In this document: positions 34,101 to 42,408 of the stretch, one piece after another
Layout of the letters: every line of letters starts with the position of its first letter
Numbering within the stretch: position 1 is the first letter of the stretch
From: JAFHCF01 sp048497495
GTDB lineage: Bacteria > Pseudomonadota > Alphaproteobacteria > Rhizobiales > Ancalomicrobiaceae
Assembly: GCA_048497495.1 (NCBI GenBank)
Contig: JAFHCF010000224.1
Location: forward strand, 1-60,832
Reading direction: 5' to 3'
Length of the DNA: 60,832 bases
The notes under the pieces: model-generated
The model's database searches: none
Seen by the model: only the letters and a program-made list of their open reading frames with translations
Told to the model about the DNA's origin: nothing
Position numbers and translations under genes: made by a program

Positions 34101-34877
34101 TCAGAACGCCTGGGCGGCGCCGCCGTCGACCGGCAGGAGGGTGCCGGAGACGAAGCGGGCGGCGGGGGAGGCGAGGTAGACGGCGGCCCAGCCGATGTCG
34201 GTCGGATCGCCGAAGCGGCCCATCGGGGTGCGCGCCAGGATCTTCCGCTCGCGCGCCTCGTCGCCGGTCAGCGCCTTGCGCAGCATCGGCGATTCGATCC
34301 AGCCCGGCGCGATCGCGTTGACCCGGACGCCGTCGCCGGCGACCTCCGCCGACAGTGCCCGGACCATGCCGACATAGGCCGATTTGGCCGCCGAATAGGC
34401 GATCACCTGGGTCATGCCGATCAGCGAGGTCATCGACGCCATGAAGATCACCGAGCCGTGACGGCGGGCGATCATGCCGGGCAGCACCCGCCGGGTCATC
34501 TCGTGGGCGGCGAGAACATGGGTCTCGAGGACCTCCCGGAAGCCCTCGACGGGGGTGTCGACGGCGAACTTCTTCAGGTGGATCCCGGCGTTGTTGACCA
34601 GGGTCGACACCGGGCCGACCCGTTCGGCGATGCGCGCCACCAGGGCCTCGATGCCGTCATAGCGGGTGATGTCGGCGACCTCGTAGGCGGCGTTCGGGCC
34701 GATCTCGGCGCAGGCCTGCCTCAGCGGCTCCTCGCGGCGGCCGACGACGACGACCTTCGCCCCCGCCGCCGCCATGCAACGCGCCACGGCGAGGCCGAGG
34801 CCGCTGCCGCCGCCGGTGATCACGGCGACCTCGCCGTCGAGGCGGAACACCCGGTCGGGTCGAAGCTCTTCGCTCAT
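34101..34877 (-). CDS. Short-chain dehydrogenase/reductase (SDR)
   Basis: A 258-residue classical SDR. NAD(P)-binding TGGGSGLG lies near residue 21, NNAG near 93, and the catalytic Ser-Tyr-Lys in MASMTSLIG (Ser) and YSAAK (Tyr-x-x-x-Lys). The C-terminus DPTDIGWAAVYLASPAARFV and VSGTLLPVDGG is typical. Last gene of a minus-strand operon with UxaA-type dehydratase subunits and an RraA-like protein; its start overlaps the dehydratase stop by four bases. In such sugar-acid pathways an SDR oxidises a hydroxyl of the aldonate or of its 2-keto-3-deoxy product; the exact step here is inferred. Confidence 0.92.
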   Translation of the reverse strand: MSEELRPDRVFRLDGEVAVITGGGSGLGLAVARCMAAAGAKVVVVGRREEPLRQACAEIGPNAAYEVADITRYDGIEALVARIAERVGPVSTLVNNAGIHLKKFAVDTPVEGFREVLETHVLAAHEMTRRVLPGMIARRHGSVIFMASMTSLIGMTQVIAYSAAKSAYVGMVRALSAEVAGDGVRVNAIAPGWIESPMLRKALTGDEARERKILARTPMGRFGDPTDIGWAAVYLASPAARFVSGTLLPVDGGAAQAF

Positions 34878-36088
34878 TCGTCGCACGCTCGCCGCCCGGT
34901 GGGCGCGTCCTGATGTTTGTACATGACGAAATATTCGCGGTGGCCGAGCTCTTCCGGCTTGCTCGGCCGGCCCGCCGCGACATCGCCGATCAGCTCGGCG
35001 AGCTCGACGGCGGCGGCGTCGAGGGTGAGCTCCCCGGCGAGCACCCGGCCGGCGTCGAAGTCCATGTCCTCGCGCATGCGGGCGAAGGTGCGGGAATTGC
35101 CGGTGACCTTGATCAGGGGCGCGACCGGCGAGCCGATGACCGAGCCGCGCCCGGTGACGAAGAGCACCACCTGGGAGCCGCCGCTGATCAGGTCCATGAT
35201 GCCTTCGGTGTCGTTGGGATTGGTGTAGCCGAAACCCATGAAATGGGGGTCGGGGACGCTGTCCATCACCCACAGGCCCGGCCACGGCGGCCTCTCGCCG
35301 ACCTTGATCACGCCCTGGATCGGGCGCGTCCCGCTCTTGGCGAAGGCGCCCATGCTCTTTTCCTCGATGGTGGTGAGGCCACCGGCGAAGTTGCCCGGCG
35401 ACACCGAATATTGGCGCACCTCCTGGCAATAGCGCACGGCCTTGGCGTAGGCCGCCTCGAGTTCGCCGCGCGCCCTCGCGTCCACGGCGCGGTCGAAGAT
35501 GGTGTCGGCCAGCCCGATCATCTCGACGATCTCCTCGACGATCGCCGTGCCGCCGGCGTCGACCAGCTTGTCGAAGAAGGCACCGACGGTGGGGTTGCCG
35601 ACCAGACCCGAGGTGCCGTCCGAGCCGCCGCATTCGCAGCCGATGGTGAGATCGGCGAAGCCCATCTCGACGCGCGGCACCTCGCGGCGGATGCGCTCGC
35701 GCAAATGAGCGACGGCGGCCTTGCCCTTCTCGACGGAGGTCCGGGTGCCGCCGGCGTCCTGGATGTAGAAGGCCTCGGCCGGCCGGCCGCTGTTCTCGAC
35801 CGCCTCGGCGATGCCCTTCGGCCGGGTGTATTCGCAGCCGAGCCCGATCGCCAGCACCGCGCCGACGTTGGGATGCTTCGCCAGCGAAAGGATCAGGCGC
35901 ACCGCGTAGGCATTGTCGTAACAGCCGGGGAAGCCGACGACGTGGGTGTCGTCCTCCCCCGCCGCCACCGCATGGGCGACATGGGCGGCGCATTCGACGG
36001 TGTAGACCACGAGCACGAGATTGCGCACGCCCTTGGTGCCGTCGGGGCGCAGCCAGCCGCTCCAGCGGCGCGTCGCGAGCTCATTCAT
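34874..36088 (-). CDS. UxaA-family hydrolyase, large subunit (altronate/galactarate dehydratase type)
   Basis: A 404-residue protein matching the large C-terminal domain of altronate and D-galactarate dehydratases. Seen are GVRNLVLVVYTVECAAHVAH, HVVGFPGCYDNAYA, AIGLGCEYTRP, LTIGCECGGSDGTSGLVGNP near residue 148, FVTGRGSVIGSPVAPLIKVTGNS near 305. The conserved cysteines are iron or iron-sulfur ligands in the family. Members eliminate water (or, in SuyB, sulfite) from hydroxy acids. The SAF-domain partner is a separate gene just upstream, overlapping by eight bases. Substrate unknown; sugar acid favoured because of the TRAP importer and dehydrogenases nearby. Confidence 0.9.
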   Translation of the reverse strand: MNELATRRWSGWLRPDGTKGVRNLVLVVYTVECAAHVAHAVAAGEDDTHVVGFPGCYDNAYAVRLILSLAKHPNVGAVLAIGLGCEYTRPKGIAEAVENSGRPAEAFYIQDAGGTRTSVEKGKAAVAHLRERIRREVPRVEMGFADLTIGCECGGSDGTSGLVGNPTVGAFFDKLVDAGGTAIVEEIVEMIGLADTIFDRAVDARARGELEAAYAKAVRYCQEVRQYSVSPGNFAGGLTTIEEKSMGAFAKSGTRPIQGVIKVGERPPWPGLWVMDSVPDPHFMGFGYTNPNDTEGIMDLISGGSQVVLFVTGRGSVIGSPVAPLIKVTGNSRTFARMREDMDFDAGRVLAGELTLDAAAVELAELIGDVAAGRPSKPEELGHREYFVMYKHQDAPTGRRACDE

Positions 36089-36410
36089 AGCGGATCTCCG
36101 ATGCCGCCCCGGTGTGGAGATCGAGGCTCGACGAACGCGCGTCGAAGGCGGAGCGGCAATTGTGCAGATGCACCCATTCGCCGCGACGGATGGCGCGCGT
36201 CGCCAGCCCGATGGTCACGCCGTACTTGACGATGGGTCCGCCCTCGTCGGTGTCGACCAGCGCCACCTTGTGGCCGAGTTCGATCGGCTCGGTGAGCCTC
36301 ACCTCGCCGGTCTCGCCGGCGCCGCGCAACGCCACCGGACCGGCGCCCGCGTCGGCGAGGAGGGTGGCGACGGTGTCGGCCGGGGTGATGCGGAAGCAGA
36401 CGGCGGTCAT
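36081..36410 (-). CDS. UxaA-family small subunit (SAF domain)
   Basis: A 109-residue SAF-domain protein, the N-terminal part of altronate dehydratase-like enzymes split off as its own gene. Typical blocks are KVALVDTDEGGPIVKYGVTI and WVHLHNCRSAFD; the LG-H-K-VAL strand and the IVKYG signature, with the HNxR-like ending, are the family's. It presumably forms the complete dehydratase with the large subunit, whose gene starts inside its 3' end. It follows the RraA-like gene by 13 bases. Confidence 0.88.
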   Translation of the reverse strand: MTAVCFRITPADTVATLLADAGAGPVALRGAGETGEVRLTEPIELGHKVALVDTDEGGPIVKYGVTIGLATRAIRRGEWVHLHNCRSAFDARSSSLDLHTGAASEIRYE

Positions 36411-36423
36411 CGGATCGCGCCCC

Positions 36424-37077
36424 TCACAGGATGCCGTATTTCAGGAAGGCGTCGGTCGAGGACATGCCGGCCTCGATCTCCTTGCGCACCAGTTTCTCGC
36501 CGCGCGCCTTGGTCAGCGCCCGCTCGATCACCTCCGCCTCGACACGCTTGGGCACCACGACGACGCCGTCGAGGTCGCCGAAGACGAGATCGCCCGGTTC
36601 GACCCAGACGCCGCCGATCTCGATCGGGCAGCGATAGTCGACGACCTTGGTGCGGACGCCGGAATCCTGGGCCCAGCGGCCGCGGCTGAACACCGGCCAA
36701 TTCTGCTCGAGCACCTGCGGCGTGTCGCGATGGAAGCCGTCGACGACGGCGCCGACGGCGCCGCGCGCGCGCGCCGTGGCGGTCAGGATCTCGCCCCAAT
36801 AGGCGCAGCGCATGGTGCCGCCGGCGGCCAGATAGATCTCACCCGGCTCGATCTGATCGAGAGCTTGCGTCAGCTTGCCGAAAGGTTCCGCCTGTGGCCC
36901 GAACACGTCGATCATCACCACCGGCATGGCGCGGCCGACGAGGGTCATCGCCTCGCGCATCGGTTGGATAGGCTGCGGTAGGAACTGGTGGAAGCAGCCG
37001 AGGTCGTCGAGGATGTCGCCGACCACCGGGGTGTAGAGCTCGGCCTTCACCAGCGCGAAGAGTTCGGTGTCGTTCAT
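36424..37077 (-). CDS. RraA-family protein (4-hydroxy-4-methyl-2-oxoglutarate aldolase / oxaloacetate decarboxylase-like)
   Basis: A 217-residue protein of the RraA/HMG-aldolase fold. Catalytic-site features are present: GAVVDGFHRDTPQV, whose Arg-Asp binds metal and substrate in true aldolases, and GDLVFGDLDGVVVVPK near residue 165. Metabolic members are Mg-dependent pyruvate aldolases or oxaloacetate decarboxylases; the regulatory RraA proteins are shorter. GGAGGCGAC precedes the ATG. First gene of the minus-strand operon with the UxaA-type dehydratase and SDR, divergent from the FCD-GntR regulator, so a catabolic lyase role is likely. Confidence 0.88.
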   Translation of the reverse strand: MNDTELFALVKAELYTPVVGDILDDLGCFHQFLPQPIQPMREAMTLVGRAMPVVMIDVFGPQAEPFGKLTQALDQIEPGEIYLAAGGTMRCAYWGEILTATARARGAVGAVVDGFHRDTPQVLEQNWPVFSRGRWAQDSGVRTKVVDYRCPIEIGGVWVEPGDLVFGDLDGVVVVPKRVEAEVIERALTKARGEKLVRKEIEAGMSSTDAFLKYGIL

Positions 37078-37424
37078 GTCGCCTCCGAAGGGTCGCGATC
37101 GTCGCGACGCGCGGGCCGCCGACGGTCGGCCGCGAGGATGAACCCGAAACGAGCGATATGCCAGCCACCGGGACGACCTCTGTTCGGCGTCGCCCGTGGA
37201 ACGAGAAACCACGTCCGGCTTGTGCCTCCCGGAGCGATTCCACGCGGTTCGTCGTCCGCGAGGTGGCCGGCGGCGATGGGAGGGAGGGGCGCCGCCGGGG
37301 TTTTGGGCGCGATGGGCAACCCCCGGCGGACGCTTCCTCGCCCACACCCGAGAAAAATGCCTCGTCGCGTCTCGGGACGTGTTTTTCCTGTTTTCTCCGG
37401 AGCCGTGGTTTGCTACCATACAAG
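37078..37424. other. Divergent intergenic region between RraA-like and GntR-family genes
   Basis: No gene supported. GC drops towards the GntR gene (37370-37460), where TGGTTTGCTACCA (37406-37418) forms an imperfect TGGT...ACCA palindrome beside the operator described separately; this may be a second, weaker regulator site. The rest shows nothing recognised. Confidence 0.4.
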
Positions 37425-37443
37425 TGGTCCAATTGTTGGACCA
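37425..37443 (+). promoter_or_regulatory. FCD-GntR-type operator
   Basis: TGGTCCAA-TTG-TTGGACCA is a perfect 8-base inverted repeat with a three-base centre, containing the TGGTCCAA half-site characteristic of FadR/FCD-subfamily GntR regulators. It ends 24 bases before the GntR start codon, so autoregulation and control of the divergent RraA/UxaA/SDR operon are likely. Confidence 0.75.
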
Positions 37444-37467
37444 AAAAAGAAAATTCGGGTGGAAAGC

Positions 37468-38142
37468 GTGAGCAGGGTTTCGGCGGTCAAGTCGATTCTC
37501 GACGTCCTGAGGCGAGAGATCCTGTCTTCGATGAAGCCGGGGGATCTGTTGCCCAACGAGCGATCGTTGGCGGAACGTTTCGGCGTCGGACGCAACACGA
37601 TACGCGAGGCGATGATCTTCCTCGAGGCCTATGGGCTGGTCGAGAAGACGCAGCGCGGGCCGCGCGTCACCGACGTCGATCGGTCCTTCGCCTATTTCTT
37701 CACGACCTTCGACAACGGATTCGATCGCTCGATCGCGACCTATCGCGATCTCATCGACTTTCGCCGCCATCTCGAATTGGGCGTGCTCGACAAGGTGTTC
37801 GCCAACGTCACCGACCAGGACGTCGCCGCGCTCGACGAGATCGTCGAGCGCATGGGCCGGGCGCTGACGGCGAGCGAGGCGGCGGCCACCGACTACGACT
37901 TCCACGCCAAGATGATCGAGATCTCGGGGAACTCCGTCCTGCAGCGTCTCTACAAGGTCATGGCATCGACGCTGACCTACTATATGGAGATCGGAAAACC
38001 GAAGTACGCCACCGAAACGGTGGTTCGCCACCGGCAGATCGTCGACGCCTTGCGCAGGCGATCGCGCGACGAGCTCGAGGCGGCGGCCCGGCATCACTTC
38101 GACTACAGCGAACATGTCCTGAATACCGAATTCACCGGCTGA
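37468..38142 (+). CDS. GntR-family regulator, FadR/FCD subfamily
   Basis: A 224-residue regulator. The winged helix occupies residues about 8-70 (ILSSMKPGDLLPNERSLAER, RNTIREAMIFLEAYGLVEKT), and the all-helical FCD ligand domain follows with DFRRHLELGVLDKVF, DYDFHAKMIEISGN and RHRQIVDAL, whose Asp/His pattern usually binds a metal and a carboxylate ligand. The start is a GTG at 37468 preceded by GGTGGA; an in-frame GTG at 37459 is possible. It sits between the dehydratase operon and a TRAP importer for what is probably the same sugar acid. Confidence 0.92.
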   Translation: MSRVSAVKSILDVLRREILSSMKPGDLLPNERSLAERFGVGRNTIREAMIFLEAYGLVEKTQRGPRVTDVDRSFAYFFTTFDNGFDRSIATYRDLIDFRRHLELGVLDKVFANVTDQDVAALDEIVERMGRALTASEAAATDYDFHAKMIEISGNSVLQRLYKVMASTLTYYMEIGKPKYATETVVRHRQIVDALRRRSRDELEAAARHHFDYSEHVLNTEFTG

Positions 38143-38173
38143 CCCCACGTCGACCGGTGTCTGCCGACCCGAT

Positions 38174-38191
38174 CCCGAACCACGGTTCGGG
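38174..38191 (+). terminator. Possible terminator hairpin after GntR gene
   Basis: CCCGAACC (38174-38181) and GGTTCGGG (38184-38191) form a perfect 8-bp stem with a two-base loop 31 bases after the GntR stop. No T-run follows, so termination is uncertain. Confidence 0.35.
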
Positions 38192-38384
38192 TCGCGTCGT
38201 GGAAGACGGCCGAATGCCCCCGCGGCGGCGTTCGAAGGGCCATCGCCGCGGAAACAGAGGCGGTTCTCGACGACGGTGCGAGGTCTGCCGACGGATCGCG
38301 CCCCGCGCGTGACCCGCCGGCCATCCCCGGCCCCGCGCACGCCGACGGACGGGACTGCCGACGATCCTGATCAGGGAGAAACCA

Positions 38385-39365
38385 ATGAAGAAGTTCGTGC
38401 TCGGGGCCGTCGCGGCCTGTCTCGCAATGGTCGTTGCGGGTCCCGCCGTCCAGGCCGCCCCGGTATCCATCAAGGTCGCCTATGAGAACAATCCCGGCGA
38501 GCCGGTCGACAAGGTCATGCACTACTGGGCCGACCTGTTGAAGCAGAAGAGCAAGGGCGAGATCACCCTCGATCTCTATCCGAGCTCGCAGCTCGGCGCC
38601 AAGAAGGACGTGACCGAACAGGCGATGATGGGTCTGAACGTCATCACCATCACCGACGTCGGCTTCCTCACCGACTTCGACCCGGACCTCGGCATTCTCT
38701 TCGGACCCTATCTGACCAACGACCCGGCGAAGCTCTTCAAGCTCTACGAGAGCGACTGGTTCAAGAAGAAGAACGAGGCCCTGAAGAAGAAGGGCGTGCA
38801 CATCGTCATGACGAACTACCTCTACGGGGTTCGCCAGCTCTTGACCAAGAAGCCGATCAACTCGCCGGCCGACCTCAAGGGCCTGAAGATCCGGGTGCCG
38901 AACAACACCATGCAGATCAAGGCGATCGAGGCGATGGGCGCGACCCCGACGCCGATGCCGCTCGGTGAAGTCTATCCCGCCCTCACCCAGGGCCTGATCG
39001 ACGGCGTCGAGAATCCGATCTCGGTGCTCTACGGCCAGAAGCTCCACGAGCAGGCCAAGTATCTCGACATGATCGGCTACCTCACCAACACCTCGTTGTG
39101 GGTCGGTGGCGAGGCCTTCTTCGCCAAGCTGCCGCCGGAACAGTTGAAGCTGATCCACGACACCGCGACCGAGGCCGGCCTCTACAGCCAGAAGATCGTC
39201 ACCGAACTCGACAACGAGATGATCGGCAAGATGAAGGCGGAGGGCGTGACCGTCGTCAACCCGGACGTCGCCCCCTTCAAGGAAGCGACCAAGGCCGTCT
39301 ATACGCAGTTCCCGAAGTGGACGCCGGGTCTCTACGACCTGATCCAGAAAGAACTCGCGAAGTGA
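38385..39365 (+). CDS. dctP: TRAP transporter solute-binding protein (DctP type)
   Basis: A 326-residue periplasmic protein with a Sec signal (MKKFVLGAVAACLAMVVAGP, cleavage likely after VQA). Family marks: VSIKVAYENNPGEPVDKVMH, PSSQLGAKKDVTEQAMMGLN and the carboxylate-binding region LKGLKIRVPNNTMQIKAIEA near residue 164, followed by TPTPMPLGEVYPALTQGLID. A ribosome-binding site (CAGGGAGAAACC) precedes the ATG. Order here is dctP-dctQ-dctM, and it is not closely similar to the DctP at 15228. Likely imports the sugar acid handled by the divergent operon and the dehydrogenase downstream. Confidence 0.94.
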   Translation: MKKFVLGAVAACLAMVVAGPAVQAAPVSIKVAYENNPGEPVDKVMHYWADLLKQKSKGEITLDLYPSSQLGAKKDVTEQAMMGLNVITITDVGFLTDFDPDLGILFGPYLTNDPAKLFKLYESDWFKKKNEALKKKGVHIVMTNYLYGVRQLLTKKPINSPADLKGLKIRVPNNTMQIKAIEAMGATPTPMPLGEVYPALTQGLIDGVENPISVLYGQKLHEQAKYLDMIGYLTNTSLWVGGEAFFAKLPPEQLKLIHDTATEAGLYSQKIVTELDNEMIGKMKAEGVTVVNPDVAPFKEATKAVYTQFPKWTPGLYDLIQKELAK

Positions 39366-39372
39366 GGAGCCA

Positions 39373-39404
39373 GGGGCCGGGGGCGGTCGTCCGCCCTCGG
39401 CCCC
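39373..39404 (+). other. Intercistronic hairpin after dctP
   Basis: GGGGCCGGGGGCGG (39373-39386) and CCGCCCTCGGCCCC (39391-39404) form a 14-bp stem with a single G-T pair and a four-base loop, eight bases after the dctP stop. A short pyrimidine stretch (TTCTTTCC) follows, so partial termination is also possible. Confidence 0.6.
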
Positions 39405-39428
39405 GGTTCTTTCCAGGGGAAAACCGCG

Positions 39429-39944
39429 ATGCCGAAAATCGGGAAGATCTGGGGATGGGCGGCCGGCCTGCCGCTCCTCGTCCTGGTGCTGGTGACGATC
39501 GCCGCCGTCTTCATGCGCTATATCGTCGGCCAGCCGTTGCAATGGACGGAAGAGGTCTCCGGCCTGCTGATGATCTGGATCATCATGATCGGCGGCGTCG
39601 CCGCCGAGCGCGAGGACCAACACCTGACCATTCCGCTGCTGCCCGACGCCCTGCCGCGCCGCGTCGGTCTGGCGATGAACATCCTCACCTCGACCTTCTC
39701 GATCGTCGTCCTCTGCTACATGGCCTTTCTCGCCTGGCAACTCGCCAGCCGGGCTCAGTACAAGCTCACCCAGATCCTCGGCGTCTCCTGGTTCTGGATC
39801 GACATCGCCGTGACGGTCGGCTGCGGACTGATGGCCGCCTACACCGGTCTGCGCGTCATGCAGTGCCTGCGTGAGATGAGGCTCTCGGACGCCGAAGCCG
39901 GAAACCTGCCCAAGCATGATCCCGCGCTCGGAGACGTCGAATGA
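39429..39944 (+). CDS. dctQ: TRAP transporter small permease (DctQ type)
   Basis: A 171-residue four-helix membrane protein. Helix 1 is LPLLVLVLVTIAAVFMRYIV; the family motif WTEEVSGLLMIWIIMIGGVA and the following ERE-x-HL turn are present. It partners with the DctM encoded next (four-base overlap) and receives the substrate from the DctP protein encoded just upstream. Confidence 0.92.
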   Translation: MPKIGKIWGWAAGLPLLVLVLVTIAAVFMRYIVGQPLQWTEEVSGLLMIWIIMIGGVAAEREDQHLTIPLLPDALPRRVGLAMNILTSTFSIVVLCYMAFLAWQLASRAQYKLTQILGVSWFWIDIAVTVGCGLMAAYTGLRVMQCLREMRLSDAEAGNLPKHDPALGDVE

Positions 39945-41212
39945 CCTGGATCCTCATCATTCCGATCATGCTGGGGCTCTTCGCCGTCAACCAGCATCTG
40001 TTCCTGGCGATGTTCGCCGCCGCGCTCTGGTACTTCCTGTTCTACGGTCAGGCGCCGTTGCAGATCTCGGTGCAGCAGCTGATCGGCCCGAGCCAGAACG
40101 CCTCGCTCCTGGCCATCCCCTTCTTCATCCTGCTCGGCACCCTGATGAGCCACACCGGCATCGCCCATCGGCTGCTCAAGGTCGCCGACCTGATGGTCGG
40201 CAAGCTCACCGGCGGCATGGCGCTCGCCAACATCCTGCTCTCCACCATGCTCGGCGGCATCTCCGCCTCCAACCTCGCCGACAGTGCCATGCTGACCCGG
40301 ATGATGGTGCCGGAGATGGAGAAGCAGGGCTACAACCGCGCCTTCGCCGCCGCCGTCACCGCTTCGGGCTCGCTGATCACCCCGATCATCCCGCCCGGCA
40401 TCGCGCTGATCATCTACGGGCTGGTCGCCGACGTCTCGATCGGCAAGATGTTCATGGCCGGCATCCTGCCCGGGCTGCTGTGCAGCCTGCTGCTGATGCT
40501 CGCGGCCTATGTCATCTCGCGGCGGCGCGGCTACGTCCCGGCGCGCCAGACCTGGCCCGACCGCAAGGAAGTCGCCTCGACCCTGATCGGCGCCTGGCCG
40601 GCGCTGTTCCTGATCGTCGCCATCATCGGCGGCATCCGTCTCAACGTCTTCACCCCGACCGAGGCCGGTGCCATCGCCGTCGGTCTGGTGATCATCATCG
40701 GCTTCTTCATCTTCCGCGAGATGAAGGTCTCCGACGTCACCTCGGCGTTGGTCGACACGTCGAAGTCGACCGCCGCGGTGATGCTGGTGATCATGGCGAG
40801 CTCGGTGCTCGCCTGGATCTTCAGTCTCGAGCACGCCGGCGACAAGATCGCGGCGGTGATCACCGACTTCACCACCAACAAATACGTCTTCCTGATCGCG
40901 GTGAACGTCGTCCTCCTGATCCTCGGCATGATGATCGAGGGGACGGCGATCATGATCGTGCTGGTGCCGCTGTTGATGCCGGTGGTGCTCAAGCTCGGCA
41001 TCGATCCGGTGCACTTCGGCATCGTGATGATCCTGAACCTCGCCATCGGCTGCCTGACGCCGCCGGTCGGAACCGTGATGCTGCTGGTGTGCAACCTCGC
41101 CAAGGTCTCGGTCGCCGACTTCATGCGCCAGGCGGGTCTCCTGTTCCTGGCGTTGTTCATCGGCTTGGCGCTGGTCACTTTCGTTCCATTCTTCTCTCTC
41201 GCTCTGCTGTGA
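39941..41212 (+). CDS. dctM: TRAP transporter large permease (DctM type)
   Basis: A 423-residue membrane protein with about twelve helices. It shows NASLLAIPFFILLGTLMSHT near residue 48, ASGSLITPIIPPGIALIIYG in the first transport hairpin, and GMMIEGTAIMIVLVPLLMPV and NLAIGCLTPPVGTVMLLVCN in the second. Coupled by four-base overlap to dctQ. It completes the second TRAP importer of the window; the zinc alcohol dehydrogenase gene follows 124 bases later on the same strand. Confidence 0.94.
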   Translation: MTWILIIPIMLGLFAVNQHLFLAMFAAALWYFLFYGQAPLQISVQQLIGPSQNASLLAIPFFILLGTLMSHTGIAHRLLKVADLMVGKLTGGMALANILLSTMLGGISASNLADSAMLTRMMVPEMEKQGYNRAFAAAVTASGSLITPIIPPGIALIIYGLVADVSIGKMFMAGILPGLLCSLLLMLAAYVISRRRGYVPARQTWPDRKEVASTLIGAWPALFLIVAIIGGIRLNVFTPTEAGAIAVGLVIIIGFFIFREMKVSDVTSALVDTSKSTAAVMLVIMASSVLAWIFSLEHAGDKIAAVITDFTTNKYVFLIAVNVVLLILGMMIEGTAIMIVLVPLLMPVVLKLGIDPVHFGIVMILNLAIGCLTPPVGTVMLLVCNLAKVSVADFMRQAGLLFLALFIGLALVTFVPFFSLALL

Positions 41213-41336
41213 AAGGGGCGGGCCGGACGCCGGCCTCGCCGATCTCGCACGACACCACTCGAATCCCGCCGTCTCGAACGCGCACCGGCCCAGCCGGCTC
41301 AGGACGCGATGCGACGGCAAGCCCTGGAGATGCGCC

Positions 41337-42353
41337 ATGAAGGCCCTGATGATCGAAGGCGTGGAGCGTTGCGCCTTCCACGACGTGCCCGAGCCGGTTC
41401 CCGGCCCCGGCGAAGTCCTGGTGGAGGTGCGCCACGTCGGCCTGTGCGGATCGGATCTGTCGACCTTCACCGGCCTCAATCCGCTCGTCGCCCTGCCGCG
41501 CATTCCCGGCCACGAGATCGGCGCCGAGATCGTCTGCGCCGGGGTCGACGTGCCGGGGGGGTTTTGCGCCGGCCGCCGCGCCATCGTCGTGCCCTATACC
41601 GCCTGCGGCACCTGCACCTCGTGCCGCCAGGGGCGGGTCAACGCCTGCAAGTCCAACCGCACCCTCGGCGTTCAGCAGGACGGCGGCCTCGCCGAACGCT
41701 TCGTGCTGCCTCACGGCAAGCTCATCCTCAACGACACGCTGGCACCGCGCCATCTGGCGCTGGTCGAGCCGCTGTCGGTCGGCTTCCACGCGGTGGCGCG
41801 CGGCCGGGTGACGAGCGCCGACCGGGTCGTCGTCATCGGTTGCGGCATGATCGGCATGGGGGCGCTCGCCGGCGCGGTGGCGCGTGGCGCCACGGTGATC
41901 GCGGTCGACGTCGGCGCCTCCAAGCTCGATCTGGCGAAGCGCTACGGCGCCGCCCACGTGATCGACGCCTCGAAGGAGGACGTCGCCGCCCGGGTGGCGG
42001 AACTGACGAACGGCGACGGCGCCGACGTGGTGATCGAGGCGGTGGGGCAGCCTTCGACCTTCACCCAGGCGATCGACATCGTCTGCTTCTGCGGCAGGGT
42101 GGTCTATATCGGCTACTGCAAGGCGCCGGTCGCCTACGATACCAAGTTCTTCAACCTCAAGGAACTCGACATCCTGGGATCGCGCAACGCCACGGCCGCC
42201 GACTTCCAGGCGGTCATCGCCTATCTCGAGGGGCTCGACCACGCGCCCGACGACCTGATCTCGAAGGTCTTCGCCTTCGCGGAGGCGGAGCTCGCCTTGC
42301 CCTATTGGGCGAAGGCCCGCGCCGAGACGCTGAAGGTGATCATCGAGCGCTGA
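41337..42353 (+). CDS. Zinc-dependent alcohol dehydrogenase (L-galactonate/L-idonate 5-dehydrogenase-like)
   Basis: A 338-residue medium-chain dehydrogenase. Catalytic-zinc residues are in GLCGSDLSTF (Cys, about residue 37) and PGHEIGAEI (His-Glu, about 60); the structural-zinc cysteines are in CGTCTSCRQGRVNACKS (about 85-100). The Rossmann segment VVIGCGMIGMGALAGAVARG is near 165. Members close to this oxidise polyols or aldonates such as L-galactonate and L-idonate. Position after the TRAP genes suggests it catalyses the first oxidation of the imported compound; the substrate is inferred only. Confidence 0.88.
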   Translation: MKALMIEGVERCAFHDVPEPVPGPGEVLVEVRHVGLCGSDLSTFTGLNPLVALPRIPGHEIGAEIVCAGVDVPGGFCAGRRAIVVPYTACGTCTSCRQGRVNACKSNRTLGVQQDGGLAERFVLPHGKLILNDTLAPRHLALVEPLSVGFHAVARGRVTSADRVVVIGCGMIGMGALAGAVARGATVIAVDVGASKLDLAKRYGAAHVIDASKEDVAARVAELTNGDGADVVIEAVGQPSTFTQAIDIVCFCGRVVYIGYCKAPVAYDTKFFNLKELDILGSRNATAADFQAVIAYLEGLDHAPDDLISKVFAFAEAELALPYWAKARAETLKVIIER

Positions 42354-42367
42354 CCACTCGAGCTCGT

Positions 42368-42400
42368 CCCCGAGGCGCCGAGAGGATCGGCGCCTCGGGG
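42368..42400. terminator. Convergent-gene terminator hairpin
   Basis: CCCCGAGGCGCCG (42368-42380) and CGGCGCCTCGGGG (42388-42400) form a perfect 13-bp stem with a seven-base loop, between the convergent alcohol dehydrogenase and Gfo/Idh/MocA genes. No T-run, but the placement between converging genes supports a shared terminator. Confidence 0.7.
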
Positions 42401-42408
42401 AGGGCGTC

